A stretch of 64,000 bases of DNA, taken from the NCBI RefSeq assembly GCF_023205015.1, contig NZ_CP096258.1, positions 3,224,001 through 3,288,000 of the forward strand, in the 5' to 3' direction. This DNA comes from Providencia rettgeri. GTDB lineage: Bacteria; Pseudomonadota; Gammaproteobacteria; Enterobacterales; Enterobacteriaceae. Of the stretch, positions 25,129-34,133 are shown piece after piece. The notes beneath the pieces are model-generated. The model saw only the letters and a list, made by a program, of their open reading frames with translations, was not told the DNA's origin and did not search any database. The translations under genes and the position numbers were made by a program. Every line of letters begins with the position of its first letter. Positions within the stretch are counted from its first letter, which is position 1.

Positions 25129-25752
25129 TTAAGCGGGTGTCAGGCCGGGTTGTACCACGCTATAAATTTGTTTTTTCAATTCTTCTTGCTTAGCCAATTG
25201 GTAAACATGTGAAGCAACATCAGCACGCATCACTAAACCATGGACTTCAACCTCTTGTTGAAGAACTGCTTTTCCCGTTGGCTCACCATGTAATAACCCA
25301 CCAGGGCGAACAATCACATAATCTAACGAACTAGTTTGTAGCCATGACTCTGCAAGGGATTTTTCTCTCACAGCCTGACCAAATGCAGCTCGAGACCGAG
25401 CAGACAAATAAGGCCATGAATCTCCACAACCTAGTGACGTGACTAGCACCATACGAGATATACCCGCTTGCTCGGCACAATCAATCACCGTGCGGTGAGC
25501 TAAATAATCTTGCGTACCTCCCATGGTTGAAATAACCGTAGCAGTTGTTCCTGCGGTATGACAAGCTGCCTTAACCACCTCACTATCACAAGCATCGCCA
25601 ATTAACACTTGTCCCCCTAAAGCCTCTAAACCTAATGCGGATTGCCTATTACGTACAACTGCGATGACTGGGCGTTTCTCTGCTATTGCTAACTGAGCAA
25701 TCTGATGACCAACTCCTTTTCCACCCGCGCCAAAAATTAACCATGGTGCCAT
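25129..25752 (-). CDS. NAD(P)-binding reductase, ChuY-like (heme catabolism)
   Basis: A 207-aa Rossmann-fold protein with LIFGAGGKGVG at the N-terminus, VISTMGG, LVTSLGCGDSWPYLS and YVIVRPGGLLHG; it belongs to the atypical SDR/NmrA-like group. Length and these motifs fit ChuY, the reductase of anaerobilin made from heme by ChuW. The start at 25752 follows GGGA. The gene is divergent from the hemophilin-Slam-receptor operon, and a Fur-like palindrome overlaps its promoter, so iron-repressed control and a role in using imported heme are likely. No chuW or chuS/X is in the window. The ChuY name is from memory of the family; a general SDR role is the alternative. Confidence 0.6.
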   Translation of the reverse strand: MAPWLIFGAGGKGVGHQIAQLAIAEKRPVIAVVRNRQSALGLEALGGQVLIGDACDSEVVKAACHTAGTTATVISTMGGTQDYLAHRTVIDCAEQAGISRMVLVTSLGCGDSWPYLSARSRAAFGQAVREKSLAESWLQTSSLDYVIVRPGGLLHGEPTGKAVLQQEVEVHGLVMRADVASHVYQLAKQEELKKQIYSVVQPGLTPA

Positions 25753-25826
25753 TTTTTTCTCCCTTTTTTTTGAGTGATACATCAATCTATTTGTAATGTA
25801 AAAATCTAAAATTACCACAATATAAA

Positions 25827-25848
25827 TGATAATGCGCATTATTTGCAT
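25827..25848 (-). promoter_or_regulatory. Fur-box-like palindrome upstream of ChuY-like gene
   Basis: ATAATGCGCATTAT is a perfect 14-bp palindrome inside TGATAATGCGCATTATTTGC, close to the Fur consensus. It lies 75-95 bp before the ChuY-like start. Confidence 0.65.
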
Positions 25849-26233
25849 TTATTATTTAAATCTATTCAAGCCGCTAATAGCTATCATCAACGATGGAAAA
25901 GCAAACAACACTAACGTTAATGTTTTTTATGTAATTCATTTAATCAAACTCATTAAAATGTGACTAGTTTAACTTTTTCGTAAAAAAACACTTATCATAA
26001 AAATTGATAAACTAACAAATTAATTACAAAAATAAATCGTAATATCAACAAGTAACAAAAAACAAAACACCACTATCTTATTGATACCCATAATACTTTT
26101 AATGTTAATGCGAAGAATTATCATTTGCATTTATATTATTATTTGATTTAATACCTACCGCCATATATATGCGAAATAATAATTTCCTAATCAATAGTAT
26201 CGTTAATATCTTTAATAAAAATGGAGTATTTCG
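25849..26233. other. Divergent control region of the heme locus
   Basis: About 385 bp of very AT-rich DNA separating the ChuY-like gene from the hemophilin operon. Besides the two Fur-like sites (25827-25848 and 26115-26133) nothing gene-like is seen; a GGAG ribosome site at about 26223 precedes hphA. Confidence 0.5.
26115..26133 (+). promoter_or_regulatory. Fur-box-like site upstream of hemophilin operon
   Basis: GAATTATCATTTGCATTTA, about 100 bp before the hemophilin start, resembles the Fur consensus (AATTATCATTTGC is shared with the tonB and ChuY-side sites). Suggests iron repression of the operon. Confidence 0.6.
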
Positions 26234-26980
26234 ATGAAAAAGTTAACTATTATCGCCCTAGCATTCGCCACCAGTGGGGTCACTTTTGCCGCTTCTGCTG
26301 AAGTCGGTTTTGACCAAAGCCAATCTTTCAATCCAAATGAACCTTCCATACGCGTTGGTAAAACAGAAGGCACTGGTGGTGGCCATGCCGGCGCTATCGG
26401 TGATCCCGGTATTGGAGTGCAAACTGTATATGGTGGAAAAATCATTTCATTCTCAGGACTAACAAAAATGGCGCCAAAAAAACAGGGAAATGAAGCGCAT
26501 GTGATTTCCATGCCTAATGGCCCTGGTTCACATAACAAAATGGGCGTATTTAACTTTGCCAAAGTCGCGGATGCTGAGGTGTACTTCGGTGAATGGTCAT
26601 CGACAGGGCAAGTTAATGACGCCACACACACGGCTTACTACTCAGGTAAAGACATCACCACCAATATGCCAACAGCGGGCACTGCGGAATACTCTGTTAA
26701 AGGAATAAGCCAATATAACGGAGGTGCAATGGCCGCAGGTACCCTGACAGCTAACTTTGGTACTAAATCTTTAGCAGGGAATATTGGTGCAACGAATATT
26801 GATGCCACCATTAAAAATAATGCGACCTTCGCAGGAGATGCGACACTTAATGGCGCATTAGGTGAAACCCGCGGGCACTTTTTTGGCGACCAAGCTAAAC
26901 ATATTGCTGGGGTAACTGAATTTAGCGACCACAGTAAAGATATGGCCTTTGGGGGAAGCCGTGGGAATATTTCCCAGTAA
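26234..26980 (+). CDS. hphA: Hemophilin-like secreted heme-binding protein (Slam substrate)
   Basis: A 248-aa exported protein. Residues 1-22 are a Sec signal peptide (cut near ASA-E); there is no lipobox Cys, so it is a soluble hemophore rather than a surface lipoprotein. The N-terminal domain (about 25-155) is glycine- and histidine-rich (TEGTGGGHAGAIGDPG, GSHNKMGVF) and is the probable heme-binding region. The C-terminal part (about 160-248) looks like the eight-stranded TbpB-type barrel that Slam recognises, ending in GHFFGDQAKHIAGVTEF, the usual G.F.G..A...AG signature. It is the first gene of an operon with Slam and a TonB-dependent receptor, the layout of hphA systems in Acinetobacter and relatives in Xenorhabdus. 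Confidence 0.82.
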   Translation: MKKLTIIALAFATSGVTFAASAEVGFDQSQSFNPNEPSIRVGKTEGTGGGHAGAIGDPGIGVQTVYGGKIISFSGLTKMAPKKQGNEAHVISMPNGPGSHNKMGVFNFAKVADAEVYFGEWSSTGQVNDATHTAYYSGKDITTNMPTAGTAEYSVKGISQYNGGAMAAGTLTANFGTKSLAGNIGATNIDATIKNNATFAGDATLNGALGETRGHFFGDQAKHIAGVTEFSDHSKDMAFGGSRGNISQ

Positions 26981-27058
26981 CCCGTAGATCAATCTCGGTG
27001 GCCGCAACAAAGCATCACGCGTTGCTGGTCACCGCCCTTTATTACCGAAGCTAACCCT

Positions 27059-28513
27059 ATGCAATATCTTTTATTAGCCCTTGCTATCATGGTTCCAATG
27101 GTCGTGCCCTCTGCATTTTCAACCAGTTTGGATACAGACCGTGAACAGTTGTTATGGCAAAAAGACAAACAAAATTATCGTGAAAAAAGTGCTGTCGTTC
27201 CTAATAAAGATCAATGGCTACTTCCTGATGGTCTATCCATTAATTTGAATGGGGAAAACTATTCCCTTGAAAATAATGCGCAAGACCTAGGCCAAGCTAT
27301 TTACCTAGCAATCAACCATCGACAATTTCAAGATGTACAACGCTTATTACCTCGCTACCAACAGCTAGCTGATGCAGATCCATTACTCATTTTATTTGCA
27401 AAGGCTGAGCTCGCTAAAGCGCAAGGCCATTACCCTGAAGCAATTACTTATTATCACCAAATACTGGCTCTTTCCCCAAAGTTTCTTCGCATTAAATTAG
27501 AACTCGCTCGAGCCTATTTTGAAGATAATCAAAATAAAGAGTCATTGGCTTTATTTCAGAATTTAATTCACGATGAAACACTTGCATTACCCGCCAGTGT
27601 AAAGCAGACCATCCAACAATTTATTCGCGCTATTGAAAACCGCACAGCTTGGAGCGGTAGTCTCTCTTTCGGTTATAAAAATAACAGCAATATTAACCAA
27701 GTCCCTGATAAAAATAAAATTTGGGAAGTACCAGGTGGCACATTAAAAATGGACGACCCCATCGCGTCGTCAGGGCTCACCTATGACGCGAGCCTGAGTA
27801 AAATAATTCCTATCTCTGGCCATCATTCATTGCAAATCAAGGGGACATCCTATGGCGACCGCTATCCTCACTATGCCGAATTTAGTGAGAATACCACCTC
27901 TTTAGCTACTTTATACCGTTTTAATGATGCGAATACCACTGTCGCCGCAGGCCCATTAATTGAATTAAAAACAGTCAATGAAAAGCGTCGTTATTTAGGG
28001 ATGGGTGGCAAAATTGAAGCTGATTATCAATTCAGCCCAAACATGATCCTCAGTATGTCCGCGGATCACCAACAGCTTCATTACCAAAAACCGTATGACA
28101 GTGCCGATGGCAATCGAAGTAGCCTACACCTAACGGGTATCTACGGTATTACCACCGATACTTCCATCTTTTTGGGAGCAGATGCAACCCGTCTCACGAC
28201 CGAAGTTCGTAGCGATGATTATGACCAGTTGGGTGTCCGAGGCGGCTTCTATACCGTGCTTACACCTGATGTGCATTTATTAGCGCTAGCCACCTATCGA
28301 GAAAGCCAATTTCAAGCCTTCAATTACCTCCTGAATGTGAAACGCCATGATCGTGAAGCTATGTATTTTGCGCGGCTCAATTTTCCCACTTATTCATTAT
28401 TCACATTTACGCCTTATACCAGTTATCGCTTTCGTAACAATCGCAGTTCCGCAGATGGAATTTACACCTATCACCAGCACGAAATTTCTATTGGGTTAGA
28501 AACCCGTTTTTAA
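27059..28513 (+). CDS. Slam outer-membrane translocon (type XI secretion, DUF560)
   Basis: A 484-aa outer-membrane protein. After a signal peptide (about 1-22), residues about 85-195 form TPR helices (DPLLILFAKAELAKAQGHYPEAITYYHQIL, KFLRIKLELARAYFEDNQ), and the rest (about 205-484) is a predicted 14-strand barrel with alternating aromatic residues, closing with the C-terminal ISIGLETRF ending in Phe. This is the architecture of Slam proteins, which move hemophilins or surface lipoproteins across the outer membrane. It lies 79 bp after hphA and 26 bp before the receptor. Its likely client is the upstream hemophilin. Confidence 0.85.
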   Translation: MQYLLLALAIMVPMVVPSAFSTSLDTDREQLLWQKDKQNYREKSAVVPNKDQWLLPDGLSINLNGENYSLENNAQDLGQAIYLAINHRQFQDVQRLLPRYQQLADADPLLILFAKAELAKAQGHYPEAITYYHQILALSPKFLRIKLELARAYFEDNQNKESLALFQNLIHDETLALPASVKQTIQQFIRAIENRTAWSGSLSFGYKNNSNINQVPDKNKIWEVPGGTLKMDDPIASSGLTYDASLSKIIPISGHHSLQIKGTSYGDRYPHYAEFSENTTSLATLYRFNDANTTVAAGPLIELKTVNEKRRYLGMGGKIEADYQFSPNMILSMSADHQQLHYQKPYDSADGNRSSLHLTGIYGITTDTSIFLGADATRLTTEVRSDDYDQLGVRGGFYTVLTPDVHLLALATYRESQFQAFNYLLNVKRHDREAMYFARLNFPTYSLFTFTPYTSYRFRNNRSSADGIYTYHQHEISIGLETRF

Positions 28514-28538
28514 GCGTTATGGCACAGAGAAAAACACT

Positions 28539-31502
28539 ATGCATAAATACAAATTAACACCTATTACGACAGCAATTATTACCGCCCTCTTTATTCCATC
28601 GATTGCTTTAGGGGAAAAAGAAGAACACATTGGCACCATTACTGTTCAAGATTCAGCAAAAACCATCAAAGAGCGTGATCAACAAGGCTACGATGACCAA
28701 TATGATGCAAAAGGCTCTAAAATTTACTTAGGGAAAGACCTTGTTGAACGTTATAAAGGCACCAGTACCGCTGATGTTCTTAACAGCGCAATTGGTGTAT
28801 ATAGCGGAGATGCGCGAAATAGTGGTGCATTAGACCCCAATATTCGAGGCATTCAAGGGCAAGAACGCGTCCCTGTGACGGTCGATGGTACCGAGCAATC
28901 ACTCACAGTTTACCGGGGTTACAATGGGGCAAATAACCGCAACTATATAGACCCAAACCTTATAAGCAGTATCGAAGTTGAAAAAAGTGGTTCCCTTGCA
29001 GGCGATATAAAAACCTCTGTTGGTGGTGGAATAGCCATCAGAACCCTAGGGATAGATGATGTTGTCGCCCCCGATGAAAAATTTGGTGTTAGCTTGAAAT
29101 TAGAGACTAGCAGTAATTCTACACGGGAACGTATCCCACGTTTTGGTTATGGCGAGGATTATCGTGATCACCCAGAGATTTATAAAAATAATAACTCTGT
29201 ATTCTCCGATCCTGTCGTCAACATCACACCAAAATCCCGAGGAAGTGCGCAATTTTTCAATTTTAAAGATAATGGCGGAAGGATCGCAGTTGGAACTCGA
29301 CAAGAAAAATTCGATTTAATGGCCGCCTATGCTTATCGCCGGCAAGGCAACTATTTTGCAGGGAAAAATGGCGCTCACCGTTATAAGGAATCCGTTCAAC
29401 TAAATGAACAACAAACAGTGCAGCAACAACTTGGCCCAGACCCTTACTTACCTTTTGCCGCGAATGTATTTCGTCCCGGAAAGGAAGTCACTAACACTTC
29501 CAATGAGCTGGAATCCTATTTAGTAAAAACCAATTTCTATCTCACTGAGAGCCAAACATTGCATCTGGGTTTTCGCCGGAGTGAAAGTACCTATGGCGAA
29601 ATTATGCCCTCTCGTTTAGGATTTGCGGAGCTCGAAGGTAAACAAGTGCTACCACAATGGCCGTTGGCTCACTTTACCGTCAATGCCTATAATGCCGAAT
29701 ACAAATGGAAACCCGAAGATAACCAATGGATTGACCTAAATGCAAATATCTGGATGACACACTCTGTAGGAGATACCAATACCTCCGGCGGCTACCCTCG
29801 AGAGCCCAAAGAGCGTGACTGGGCCTTTGAGTATGGCTATGGCGATGGCAAAGATCCTAACATTGATGGCACTTTAATTAATACCGCAGCAACTAATTCT
29901 GAAAATGATCGCATTGGATTTAATTTACGCAATACCATGGCGCTCACCCCCGATCTTGATTTAACCATTCGCGGTTCAATGCTCAAAGAAAAATTAGACT
30001 CAAATGACGTTCCACCATCGCAAACTGCTAGCCCGTTTATTGCCCTTCCACGTAAAGGTCGTCGGCAAGAAACCAGTATTGCCTTTAACTTTAACTATCG
30101 CCCAACGAGTTGGTTGGAATTGGATGCGGGAGCAAAATATATTGATGGTTGGACGGAGGATGACTACTTAAAGGAGCAAATGCGCAAGCGCACCAAAGGT
30201 TTTCAAAACCCCAATGAGCGCCTCGCTAAACAGATAAATTACAACCGTATTTTAACCCAAGATGAATACAATAAAGCAATTGAAAATGGCTACCAACCCT
30301 TCAATGGTGGCTATAGGAATAAACAAATCTTACTCAAAACGATAGGGCTTGAAGACACGAATTATACTGTTTTCATCACCAAGAGAAAGAGCTCTCAACA
30401 TCCAGAAGAAAATGGCGTTTTAGATGTCAATTTCCGCACGGAATGGAAATCAGATAAAGACGGACGCTATACGACAAAAACGAACCCTTTCCATAACGGC
30501 ACTTTTGACTCCCAAGCACGCGCAGTCGACCCAGTAACGGGTAAAGAAGTTTATGTCTATGGCGCAAGTTATTCGCACCCTTCAGATGATATCGAGCGAA
30601 AACTCACAGAAGAAGAAAAATGGAAATTCTCAGGCAAACAAAAAAGCCATGGCTGGGCGCCTGCTTTTGGTGCCAATGTTTGGTTGTCTGATAACGACCG
30701 CGTTTATGCGCGTTACATCGAAACGGTACGCTTGCCAAGTATTTTCGAAAATAGCATTGGGTTTGCCGGGGAAAGTGAAGCTCGAAAAGAGAAAATGTTA
30801 TTCAAACCCGAACGTGCAAAAACCTTTGAATTTGGTTATTCACGTAATTTACAAGGGTTACTCGGTGCTGAGCGCCACGCTGATGTGAAAATAGGCTATT
30901 ACCATACGGTCATCGAAAATGCATTTGACCGCGATGGGCGTCTTAATTTTGTTCAAGTAAAAGAACATAAAACCGCAGGGATTGAAGCCTTGGCTCGCTA
31001 CGATAATGGTGGGGTATTTATGGATATTGGTGTTGATTACCGCCTCAAAAATGAGGTTTGTGATGACTCCGCACCCGCTAATTTGGACCCAACTAACCGT
31101 TATAATATATCTCAATGCACTACCGCAGGTTTCCCCGGTGGCTTTTTACGCACACAATTACAGCCTAAATATGCGATTAACTCCAATCTCGGCATGCGTT
31201 TTATGGATGAAACTCTCGAGGTGGGAACACGCTTACGTTATACCAGCAGTGTGCAAAATAAAGATGAACGGAAACTAATGCAGCAATTTCCAGGAAGTTA
31301 TTCAATGGCGAATAATAGCCCAATGCACTGGACCCCGACCTTTACAGCGGATGCCTATGCCAGTTACCAAATTGATAAAAATATCAATGTCGAATTCTTA
31401 GTAACCAACTTAACTGACCGTTATTATATTGACCCACTGACACGCAGTATGATGCCAGCGCCGGGCCGCACCTTACGCTTAGGATTAAATGCACAATTTT
31501 AG
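28539..31502 (+). CDS. hphR: TonB-dependent heme/hemophilin receptor
   Basis: A 987-aa outer-membrane receptor. A signal peptide (about 1-25) is followed by the TonB box region (IGTITVQDS), a plug domain (about 60-190: DVLNSAIGVYSGDARNSG, DPNIRGIQGQERVPVTVDG, IEVEKSGS) and a long 22-strand barrel ending in the classic C-terminal motif PGRTLRLGLNAQF with terminal Phe. Large loops are typical of receptors that bind protein ligands. Cotranscription with hphA and Slam argues that it takes heme from the hemophilin; energy would come from TonB at 8.5 kb. It is the last gene before a hairpin terminator. Confidence 0.85.
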   Translation: MHKYKLTPITTAIITALFIPSIALGEKEEHIGTITVQDSAKTIKERDQQGYDDQYDAKGSKIYLGKDLVERYKGTSTADVLNSAIGVYSGDARNSGALDPNIRGIQGQERVPVTVDGTEQSLTVYRGYNGANNRNYIDPNLISSIEVEKSGSLAGDIKTSVGGGIAIRTLGIDDVVAPDEKFGVSLKLETSSNSTRERIPRFGYGEDYRDHPEIYKNNNSVFSDPVVNITPKSRGSAQFFNFKDNGGRIAVGTRQEKFDLMAAYAYRRQGNYFAGKNGAHRYKESVQLNEQQTVQQQLGPDPYLPFAANVFRPGKEVTNTSNELESYLVKTNFYLTESQTLHLGFRRSESTYGEIMPSRLGFAELEGKQVLPQWPLAHFTVNAYNAEYKWKPEDNQWIDLNANIWMTHSVGDTNTSGGYPREPKERDWAFEYGYGDGKDPNIDGTLINTAATNSENDRIGFNLRNTMALTPDLDLTIRGSMLKEKLDSNDVPPSQTASPFIALPRKGRRQETSIAFNFNYRPTSWLELDAGAKYIDGWTEDDYLKEQMRKRTKGFQNPNERLAKQINYNRILTQDEYNKAIENGYQPFNGGYRNKQILLKTIGLEDTNYTVFITKRKSSQHPEENGVLDVNFRTEWKSDKDGRYTTKTNPFHNGTFDSQARAVDPVTGKEVYVYGASYSHPSDDIERKLTEEEKWKFSGKQKSHGWAPAFGANVWLSDNDRVYARYIETVRLPSIFENSIGFAGESEARKEKMLFKPERAKTFEFGYSRNLQGLLGAERHADVKIGYYHTVIENAFDRDGRLNFVQVKEHKTAGIEALARYDNGGVFMDIGVDYRLKNEVCDDSAPANLDPTNRYNISQCTTAGFPGGFLRTQLQPKYAINSNLGMRFMDETLEVGTRLRYTSSVQNKDERKLMQQFPGSYSMANNSPMHWTPTFTADAYASYQIDKNINVEFLVTNLTDRYYIDPLTRSMMPAPGRTLRLGLNAQF

Positions 31503-31531
31503 GTAAATACGGTTAATTTATCGCCCTATAA

Positions 31532-31565
31532 ATATCCGCTGCTAACCTTAAGTAGGAGCGGATAT
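31532..31565. terminator. Hairpin between heme receptor and GNAT gene
   Basis: Stem ATATCCGCT / AGCGGATAT (9 bp) between convergent genes; the T-tail is weak, so it could serve as a bidirectional terminator. Confidence 0.55.
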
Positions 31566-31579
31566 TCATCACTTCAGTA

Positions 31580-32026
31580 TCAGAAAAATAACCGCATAAT
31601 GGTTTCATCGAATTCATCTTGGTCTACAACTGCAAAACCAAACTGCTCAAAGAATGGTTTCATCATGTCATTGCCTTCAACATAACAAATTGATACGGAC
31701 TTATATTTGCCCAAATTTTTAATTTCTTCCAGAACTAGCGGAATAGCCTGAGAACCAAAGCCTTTTCGTTGATGCTTTATATCGATCATCAATTGATCAA
31801 TAAACACTTCTTCTGGCCAACCATTTTCATGGTTTGAATAATATTGAACGAAGCCAACAGGCTCATCATCAACATAAATCCCTCGATTAATATAATGATC
31901 AAAAAATTTTGAGGCTGCGATTGATTCGGAGTTAAGAGCCACAAAGTCTTCCTGCTCTTTGGTTATTTCAAGACAGATGATATCCACCCAATTGTCTTTG
32001 GTGACATCTTTTAAGGTAATGGTCAT
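31580..32026 (-). CDS. GNAT-family N-acetyltransferase
   Basis: A 148-aa acetyltransferase. The acetyl-CoA loop is visible as IKHQRKGFGSQAIP (variant of R/Q-x-x-G-x-G/A), preceded by the beta-strand EEVFIDQLMID, and followed by CYVEGNDMMKPFFEQFGF, the usual GNAT motif B. The pattern resembles polyamine or aminoglycoside-type single-domain GNATs, but the substrate cannot be told. The ATG at 32026 follows AAGG at proper spacing; a GTG two codons earlier is possible. It is convergent with the heme receptor and stands alone. Confidence 0.8.
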   Translation of the reverse strand: MTITLKDVTKDNWVDIICLEITKEQEDFVALNSESIAASKFFDHYINRGIYVDDEPVGFVQYYSNHENGWPEEVFIDQLMIDIKHQRKGFGSQAIPLVLEEIKNLGKYKSVSICYVEGNDMMKPFFEQFGFAVVDQDEFDETIMRLFF

Positions 32027-32032
32027 AAACAC

Positions 32033-32837
32033 CTTGCTTTAAAGTTACCGTTCACAATACCGCCATGATAAAAATACGGCTCAACGTAAATTAACAATAA
32101 ACTTTTTTGTGTTCGCGCAATTTGTGCTTTTATATTTTTTGAAATTCAACAAACAAATAATAAGTAGATATGTTACGGATAACATTAATATCCCCACATA
32201 GACTAAAATAAAATTTCGACTCATTTATTGCTTTCGAATTAAGAAATATTCAGAATTGAGATCCATGTCAAATATCACCATTAAATACAATATTATTGTA
32301 ATTTATCAAATTTTTTTGAGGGAAAATAAAAATAATCATTTGGATTATTAATCTAAAAAAAAATAAAAATACAGACTAATATAGAACAGGAATCACAAAT
32401 AACCATAATGACCGCCAATTAAAATTCAATTTTTATCATTATATAAATTTAACAATAATAACGCATTGTCATAAGAAAACACATAAAATCTGAACAACCT
32501 CACATTTATTAGGTATTTGATAACTCCTCGCATTTATGCAACAAGAAATCAAATTCACTTATGAAACAACATGTTAAAAAATTACTATTATTTTGTATCA
32601 AACTGAAAAATAAAAACATTTTTATTGCAAAAGTATTGAGGATAATTTCACTCCCCCGACTTTATTAATAAATATTAATTTATTGATTTTAACCATGCCT
32701 TTTAGGCATGGCTAAGAGACTTTCGGAATATTGTCAGGAAAATAGATTCATGGATAGTATGAATACGAAAATGATGCATTTTTATTATAAATATATACGA
32801 ATAACTCTTAAAAACATTTCCAATGAAAGGTAACACT
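32033..32837. other. Long AT-rich intergenic region
   Basis: About 800 bp with many A/T runs and no convincing ORF, RNA gene or repeat; such very AT-rich DNA is a typical H-NS target. It should contain the promoter of the DUF3100 operon; a GAAAGG ribosome site lies just before the first start. A short inverted repeat (GCCTTTTAGGC at about 32697) is present. Confidence 0.45.
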
Positions 32838-33626
32838 ATGGGTATATTAAAAGATAGTAAGTTGCTTTTGGTTAGCTTACTTATCATTCTTCTTTCGGAA
32901 GCTATAGGGCAAATTAAAATCAGTCTAGTTATGGTTTTTCCAATGCTTTATTCCATGTTGATGGGTGGTATTATCAGTTTTCCAAAATTCAAGATCCTCA
33001 GCGAAAAAAATATGGCACACGCAAGCTCAATTATGAGTGTCGCGTTAGTTATCTTAATTGCAAAATTAAGCACCTCAGTCGGTGCATCTTGGGAAAAAAT
33101 AATTCAAGCAGGTGGTGCATTAATTCTGCAAGAAATCGGTCACTTTATCGGTACCATTTTACTCGGTTTACCCCTTGCCATTATGTTAGGTATGGGCCGT
33201 GAAGCCGTTGGTGCAACCTACTCTATTGGTCGTGAACCCAATATCGCCATTATCGAAGCCAAATATGGTTTAAGTTCACCAGAAGGCCGTGGCGTTATGG
33301 CAATGTATATTTGCGGAACATTATACGGAGCCGTTTGGATGGGTATTATTGCCAGTGTTATCGCAGGACTCGATATTATGAGCCCACTTGCTTTAGCAAT
33401 GGGAGCCGGAGTCGGAAGTGGTTCAATGCTAGCGGCATCAGTCGCACCATTACTGGAACTGTACCCTGAACAAGCCGCGGATATTCAAGCATTTTCATCC
33501 TCCGCAAACTTGATGTCTTCAGTATTAGGTCTGTACATCTATATTTTCTTCTCCTTACCGTTTGCCTCTTTCTTGTACAACAAACTCAAAAGAAAACGTG
33601 CAACAGCATCAGTAGATACAGAATAA
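32838..33626 (+). CDS. DUF3100 integral membrane protein (putative transporter)
   Basis: A 262-aa membrane protein with about eight hydrophobic segments; conserved-looking loops are GREAVGATYSIGREPNIAIIEAKYG and ALAMGAGVGSGSMLAASVAPLLE. These fit DUF3100, a family often found beside M20 amidohydrolases. The ATG at 32838 (GILKDSK) follows AAAGGTAACACT; a start at 32823 is possible. It is followed 12 bp later by a 158-aa membrane protein and then an M20 peptidase, suggesting a two-component transporter for an acylated or peptide-like substrate. Function is inferred from the neighbours. Confidence 0.75.
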   Translation: MGILKDSKLLLVSLLIILLSEAIGQIKISLVMVFPMLYSMLMGGIISFPKFKILSEKNMAHASSIMSVALVILIAKLSTSVGASWEKIIQAGGALILQEIGHFIGTILLGLPLAIMLGMGREAVGATYSIGREPNIAIIEAKYGLSSPEGRGVMAMYICGTLYGAVWMGIIASVIAGLDIMSPLALAMGAGVGSGSMLAASVAPLLELYPEQAADIQAFSSSANLMSSVLGLYIYIFFSLPFASFLYNKLKRKRATASVDTE

Positions 33627-33638
33627 GGATATAAGATC

Positions 33639-34115
33639 ATGAAAAAGATGGCAGAAATTGCAATAATCATCGTGTTAGTCATCATCTTCACTTCACTGGG
33701 TGATGCTCTCGGAGGCTCAATTTATGGCCGCGGCAGCTTTGGCGCAGTCTTTAGCGACTCACTTATCGCCATGGCATTATTAGGGGGTATGTCATTTGTG
33801 GCATACTTAATTGCACAAATCCCACCATTAGGTAAGTTACCTGTGATTTTCTGGGTATCTTTAATTGCTGCAGGTTTGTGTTCACCATTATTCCCTTACG
33901 ATAAAGAAATGATCGCAATGACAGGTAAAATCTCACTCGCTGTCATCAGTACGACAGTACTGGCATTTGCAGGTCTTTCACTCGGTAAAGATATTGATAA
34001 ATTTAAAGCCATTTCATGGCGGATCATCCCAGTTTCACTGGCGGTCTTTACGGGAACTTTCTTATTCGCTGCACTTATTGGTCAAGTGACACTTTCATGG
34101 AGCGGCGTTATCTAA
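33639..34115 (+). CDS. Small integral membrane protein, partner of DUF3100 protein
   Basis: A 158-aa protein with four to five hydrophobic helices (about 7-25, 40-60, 67-85, 95-115, 130-155) and few charged residues. I do not recognise the family with certainty; it may be the second half of a split transporter with the upstream DUF3100 protein, since LGKDIDKFKAI and the short cytosolic loops resemble export-type folds. Start and stop are each 12-18 bp from their neighbours, so the three genes are one transcription unit. Confidence 0.65.
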   Translation: MKKMAEIAIIIVLVIIFTSLGDALGGSIYGRGSFGAVFSDSLIAMALLGGMSFVAYLIAQIPPLGKLPVIFWVSLIAAGLCSPLFPYDKEMIAMTGKISLAVISTTVLAFAGLSLGKDIDKFKAISWRIIPVSLAVFTGTFLFAALIGQVTLSWSGVI

Positions 34116-34133
34116 CCAGAGGAAATATTTACC

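Noticed and set aside
32033..32837. Possible small RNA or hidden gene in the long AT-rich gap
   Set aside because: No stable hairpin with T-tract, no promoter-terminator pair and no conserved ORF could be identified by eye.
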